This document shows positions 59,962-64,000 of a stretch of 64,000 bases of DNA, piece after piece. The notes below the pieces were generated by a model. The model did not search any database and was not told the origin of the DNA. It saw only the letters and a list, made by a program, of their open reading frames with translations. The stretch lies in contig JADJEE010000012.1 of NCBI GenBank assembly GCA_016709225.1, positions 3,609,470 to 3,673,469 on the forward strand, read 5' to 3'. Numbering within the stretch: position 1 is the stretch's first letter; the number at the start of each line of letters is the position of its first letter. The stretch is from Deltaproteobacteria bacterium. Its GTDB lineage: Bacteria; Myxococcota_A; Polyangia; Nannocystales; Nannocystaceae. The translations under genes were made by a program, and so were the position numbers.

Positions 59962-60867
59962 TCAGCCGAACGCGACCGTCAGGGTCACGCTCATCTGCCC
60001 GAGGTCCTTGAAGGCGTGGTCCAGATCGAGCTCGAAGCCCTCCGACCCATCATCGTAGAGCTGGACCTGGAGGCGGGCGATGTCGCCGTCGATCGCGAGC
60101 GGGCCATAGATCGAGTCCGCGGCGACGACGTGGGTGACGTCGTCGAAATCCTCGGTGAACGCCGGTGTGGCAGCGTCGACCTTGCGCATCTCGATCTGGC
60201 CGTGGGTGATCGTCAGCTCGGTGTCGGCGCGCGTGAGCATCATGTAGTAGATGCCGGCGGTACGGGCGACCAGGCGATCGTCCTCGATCGTGAACTCGAC
60301 CTCGAGGGGAACCGGTTGGTCGGTGGCGGCCGGGTCGAGTGCCTGGTACGAGCCCGTCTCGAGCCGAACGAGCAGGCGAACGTCATCGCTCTCGACCTGT
60401 ATGCACGCGCTGGCACCGGCATCGAAGTCAGGCGTGAACAGCGGAAACAACGGTCCGCCGTACATCTGAACCTCGAGTCGCTGGCCGTCGATGACCGGTG
60501 TGATCCCGAAGTAGCGCCCGTCACTGGCCTCGTCGTCGCAGTCGATCTCGATGCCGAAACGCCCGTCGGCGGTCGAGGTCGCGATGAATGTGGTGCCGAT
60601 CTTCGTGATCGTGAACGCGGCATCGGGGCCACCGCTGGTCGAGAGCGGGCCGCTGTCGCTGCTGTCCTCGCGACCGGTCGACGTCGAGCCTGTGAGGTCG
60701 GACATGCCGGTGCCGTCGTCGCTCGCACCGGTGTCGCTGCCGCGGGTCGCGGTCGCCGATGCGACGGCAGTGTCGGACGACGACGAGCTCACGGGTGCTC
60801 CGTCGTCGCCGTCGCCTCGACAGGCGATCGCGGTGACCAGGGCGAGCGGCCAGCGTGACGTGTGCAT
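59962..60867 (-). CDS. Lipoprotein with Ser/Thr/Asp linker, unknown function
   Basis: The protein has 301 residues. The signal MHTSRWPLALVTAIAC puts the lipidated Cys at about residue 16. The linker is rich in Ser, Asp, Thr and Gly up to about residue 80. A beta-rich domain follows (FTITKIGTTFIATSTADGRF, VEFTIEDDRLVARTAGIYYM) with no recognised family. It ends at 59962, about 265 nt before the peptide gene, and has the same orientation. The spacer carries the candidate sigma54 promoter, so it is probably a separate unit. Confidence 0.65.
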   Translation of the reverse strand: MHTSRWPLALVTAIACRGDGDDGAPVSSSSSDTAVASATATRGSDTGASDDGTGMSDLTGSTSTGREDSSDSGPLSTSGGPDAAFTITKIGTTFIATSTADGRFGIEIDCDDEASDGRYFGITPVIDGQRLEVQMYGGPLFPLFTPDFDAGASACIQVESDDVRLLVRLETGSYQALDPAATDQPVPLEVEFTIEDDRLVARTAGIYYMMLTRADTELTITHGQIEMRKVDAATPAFTEDFDDVTHVVAADSIYGPLAIDGDIARLQVQLYDDGSEGFELDLDHAFKDLGQMSVTLTVAFG

Positions 60868-60965
60868 GCGACGATCTTCGCCGCCATCGTCGCAGCGCGC
60901 GAGGGGCATCGCCGGTCGTGCGCGCGCGCAGGTGATCGGCAGCACGACCCCGATCCGGGGGCCCG

Positions 60966-62180
60966 CTAGGGAGCGGCGCGCGGGGGCCAGATCACCAGCA
61001 CGCTCTCCTCGGCCGGCACGCCGAGTCGGATCGGATAGCCGTAGTGTCCGTTGGCGCGGTGCACGTAGAGGCGATCGCGACCGCGCGCCCACAGGCCGTG
61101 GTCGGGGATCGACGACACCCACGACAGGAACGTGCTCTGGCCACCGAGGCTGACGAGGCCGACCTGGCCGCCGTGGGTGTGGCCGGCGAGCACGAGATCG
61201 GCGTCGCCCTCGGGGATGTGCTTGAACGCGCCGGGATCGTGCAGCAGCCACAGGCGCAGCGCGCCGGGGCGACGGGGAAAGCGCTGCGCGAGCCGCAGCA
61301 GGTGCTCGCCGCGCTGCCGCCACACGAAGTCGGCGCCGATGAGCTGCACCGCGCCGGCGGCGGTCTCGATGACGGTGGCGGCATCGACCAGCAGCGTGAT
61401 GCCGTGGGTCTCGTAGGCGCGCGCGACCACGGCGCGCGCCTCGTGATCGTGATTGCCGTGGCAGGCGTACACGCGCCCGCGCAGTGCGGCCAGCGGGGCC
61501 AACGCGGCGGTCACCACCGCGGTGTCGTGCGACTCCATCGTCATGAGGTCGCCGGTGATGAGCACGAGATCGGGGGCGGCCTCGACCGCGCGGCGGCAGA
61601 TGCCCTGCAGGCGCTCGATCGACATGAACGGGCCGAGGTGCGGATCGGTGATCTGCACCACCCGCAGCGGGCGACCGGGCCGCGCGGGCGCGTCGTCGTC
61701 GACACCGCGTCGCGTGACCGCGGTGCGGTAGCGCTGTGGCACGGCGCCGGCGTCGAGCCCGTCGAGCACGATGTCGACCCGCTCGCGCCGCGTGAACAAG
61801 GACTGCCACAGCCCCAGCAGGCACAGCGCGAAGGGGATCCATGCGCCGACCGGCGGGCCGACCACGCCGGCCCAGATCGCCCACGGCCATGCGAGCAGAC
61901 ACGCGGCCGCGAACCACAGCCCCGGCACGCTCACCAGCGCACGGAACCACCACGGTCGCAACGCCGGCCGCACCAGCAGGGCGGCGAAGTGCAGATCGGT
62001 CACCAGCTGCAGCGCGGTGACGACCGGCGCGCCGACGCCGAAGCTGTCGGCGAGCGCGTTGCCCACGAAGGTCGGGAACGCCAGCACGATCGCCGCGAAC
62101 ACGCCGTAGGCGCGGCTGCGCAGGAACGCCGCGACCACGACGACCGCGTAGGCAAGCAGCGTCAGGGTGGTCGCGCTCAC
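60966..62180 (-). CDS. Membrane metallophosphoesterase (YkuE-like)
   Basis: The protein has about 404 residues. About four or five N-terminal membrane segments (residues 1-125) lead into a calcineurin-like phosphoesterase domain. All metal motifs are seen: VVQITDPHLGPF, LITGDLMTMESHD, YACHGNHDHEA and LVLAGHTHGGQVG. The layout matches YkuE-type enzymes of the inner membrane with a dinuclear metal site facing the periplasm or cytoplasm. A lipid-headgroup or nucleotide phosphoester is the likely substrate. GTG 62180 is preferred because hydrophobic sequence starts right after it; the upstream stretch is Arg/Pro-rich and of non-coding character. Confidence 0.82.
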   Translation of the reverse strand: MSATTLTLLAYAVVVVAAFLRSRAYGVFAAIVLAFPTFVGNALADSFGVGAPVVTALQLVTDLHFAALLVRPALRPWWFRALVSVPGLWFAAACLLAWPWAIWAGVVGPPVGAWIPFALCLLGLWQSLFTRRERVDIVLDGLDAGAVPQRYRTAVTRRGVDDDAPARPGRPLRVVQITDPHLGPFMSIERLQGICRRAVEAAPDLVLITGDLMTMESHDTAVVTAALAPLAALRGRVYACHGNHDHEARAVVARAYETHGITLLVDAATVIETAAGAVQLIGADFVWRQRGEHLLRLAQRFPRRPGALRLWLLHDPGAFKHIPEGDADLVLAGHTHGGQVGLVSLGGQSTFLSWVSSIPDHGLWARGRDRLYVHRANGHYGYPIRLGVPAEESVLVIWPPRAAP

Positions 62181-62392
62181 GCGACCTCGCGGACGAGCTC
62201 GGGGTCGCGGCGCGACGGATTCCACGCGGGCTGGACGACGGGCACGTTGGGGATGACGGCGCCAGCGGCCGCGGTGTCACGCACGAGCTGCATTCTCCGC
62301 AAGTGTGGCGATCGTGCCGGCGTTTGGCTCGACTTCGTGCGTGTCCGCCCGCGGGCGCCCGTGCGTGCCAGCGCCTGGCCCGCGAGTCCGGG

Positions 62393-63840
<1,448 letters not shown>

Positions 63841-63844
<4 letters not shown>

Positions 63845-64000
63845 GCGGTCGCCTCCGGCAGCGACGGCCGCTCGCGGTGCCACGACGTCGCGCGCTCGTG
63901 CGCGGCCGCGACCGTGAGCACGGCGTCCTCGCGCCAGCGCGGGCCGACCAGCTGCAGGCCGATCGGCAGTCGCGGCGTGCCGCGGCTGAAGCCCGCGGGG
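63841..64000 (-). CDS. gatA: Glutamyl-tRNA(Gln) amidotransferase subunit A, C-terminal end
   Basis: Only the last 52 codons are inside the window. They read PAGFSRGTPRLPIGLQLVGP, then end TSWHRERPSLPEATA. The GLPxGLQLVGPRW-like block followed by E--T-WH is the typical end of GatA, the amidase that releases ammonia from glutamine. The stop (TGA 63843-63841) overlaps the gatB start as ATGA. The start and catalytic Ser-Ser-Lys lie beyond the window end. Confidence 0.88.

Overview
The window is 64 kb of very G+C-rich, densely packed bacterial chromosome. It most resembles a myxobacterium of the Nannocystaceae/Polyangia type. Three features point there: several large Ser/Thr kinases fused to TPR or sensor regions and paired with ECF sigma factors, many secreted lipoproteins whose lipobox is followed by long Ser/Thr/Asp/Gly linkers, and a bacterial RRM protein with a glycine-rich tail. 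No rRNA, tRNA, CRISPR array, insertion sequence or phage gene was recognised. The assignment is from gene style only.

Region 1 (1-12.7 kb): the C-terminal part of a TPR kinase, small membrane and hypothetical proteins, an ArnT-like GT-C glycosyltransferase, a PKD/sialate-O-acetylesterase lipoprotein, an ATGA-coupled PiT-family permease and cysteine synthase (probably sulfate uptake and cysteine synthesis), and a secreted zinc protease. Region 2 (12.8-31.5 kb): surface and signalling genes. These are a beta-helix lipoprotein, an ECF sigma/kinase pair fired divergently from one palindromic promoter, a lipoprotein with five LDL-receptor class A repeats, a kinase-sigma-membrane-protein operon, two beta-propeller proteins, an orphan VgrG, a PAS-receiver protein and a Cys-rich choice-of-anchor lipoprotein ending at a clear intrinsic terminator. 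Region 3 (31.5-47.5 kb): housekeeping genes, namely a 2-oxoacid dehydrogenase operon (E1a-E1b-E2-E3, with both E1 subunits strikingly divergent at thiamine diphosphate motifs), an RRM protein, DNA polymerase IV, MtnA, a HAD protein, an MFS transporter and secreted proteins.

Region 4 (47.5-59.7 kb, minus strand) is the most interesting. A tiny 18-codon gene with a near-perfect ribosome-binding site (peptide MKVKTKAKAGFGDKTRSY) starts a seven-gene, tightly overlapping operon. It continues with a 968-residue protein (an unrecognised domain fused to an NPPY-type methyltransferase), a HlyD-like periplasmic adaptor, a C39-peptidase ABC exporter, a second ABC transporter with a decayed peptidase domain, a 598-residue paralogue of the unrecognised domain, and a JmjC/ROX-type 2-oxoglutarate oxygenase. 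The simplest reading is a ribosomally made, post-translationally modified and exported peptide (RiPP-like) of a type I cannot place in a named class. Region 5 (59.9-64 kb): a lipoprotein, a membrane metallophosphoesterase, gatB and the 3' end of gatA, the last two overlapping by ATGA.

Many start codons lie 6-12 nt after a TAnnnT -10-like box, so leaderless or near-leaderless transcription looks common in this genome. That pattern helped choose several starts.
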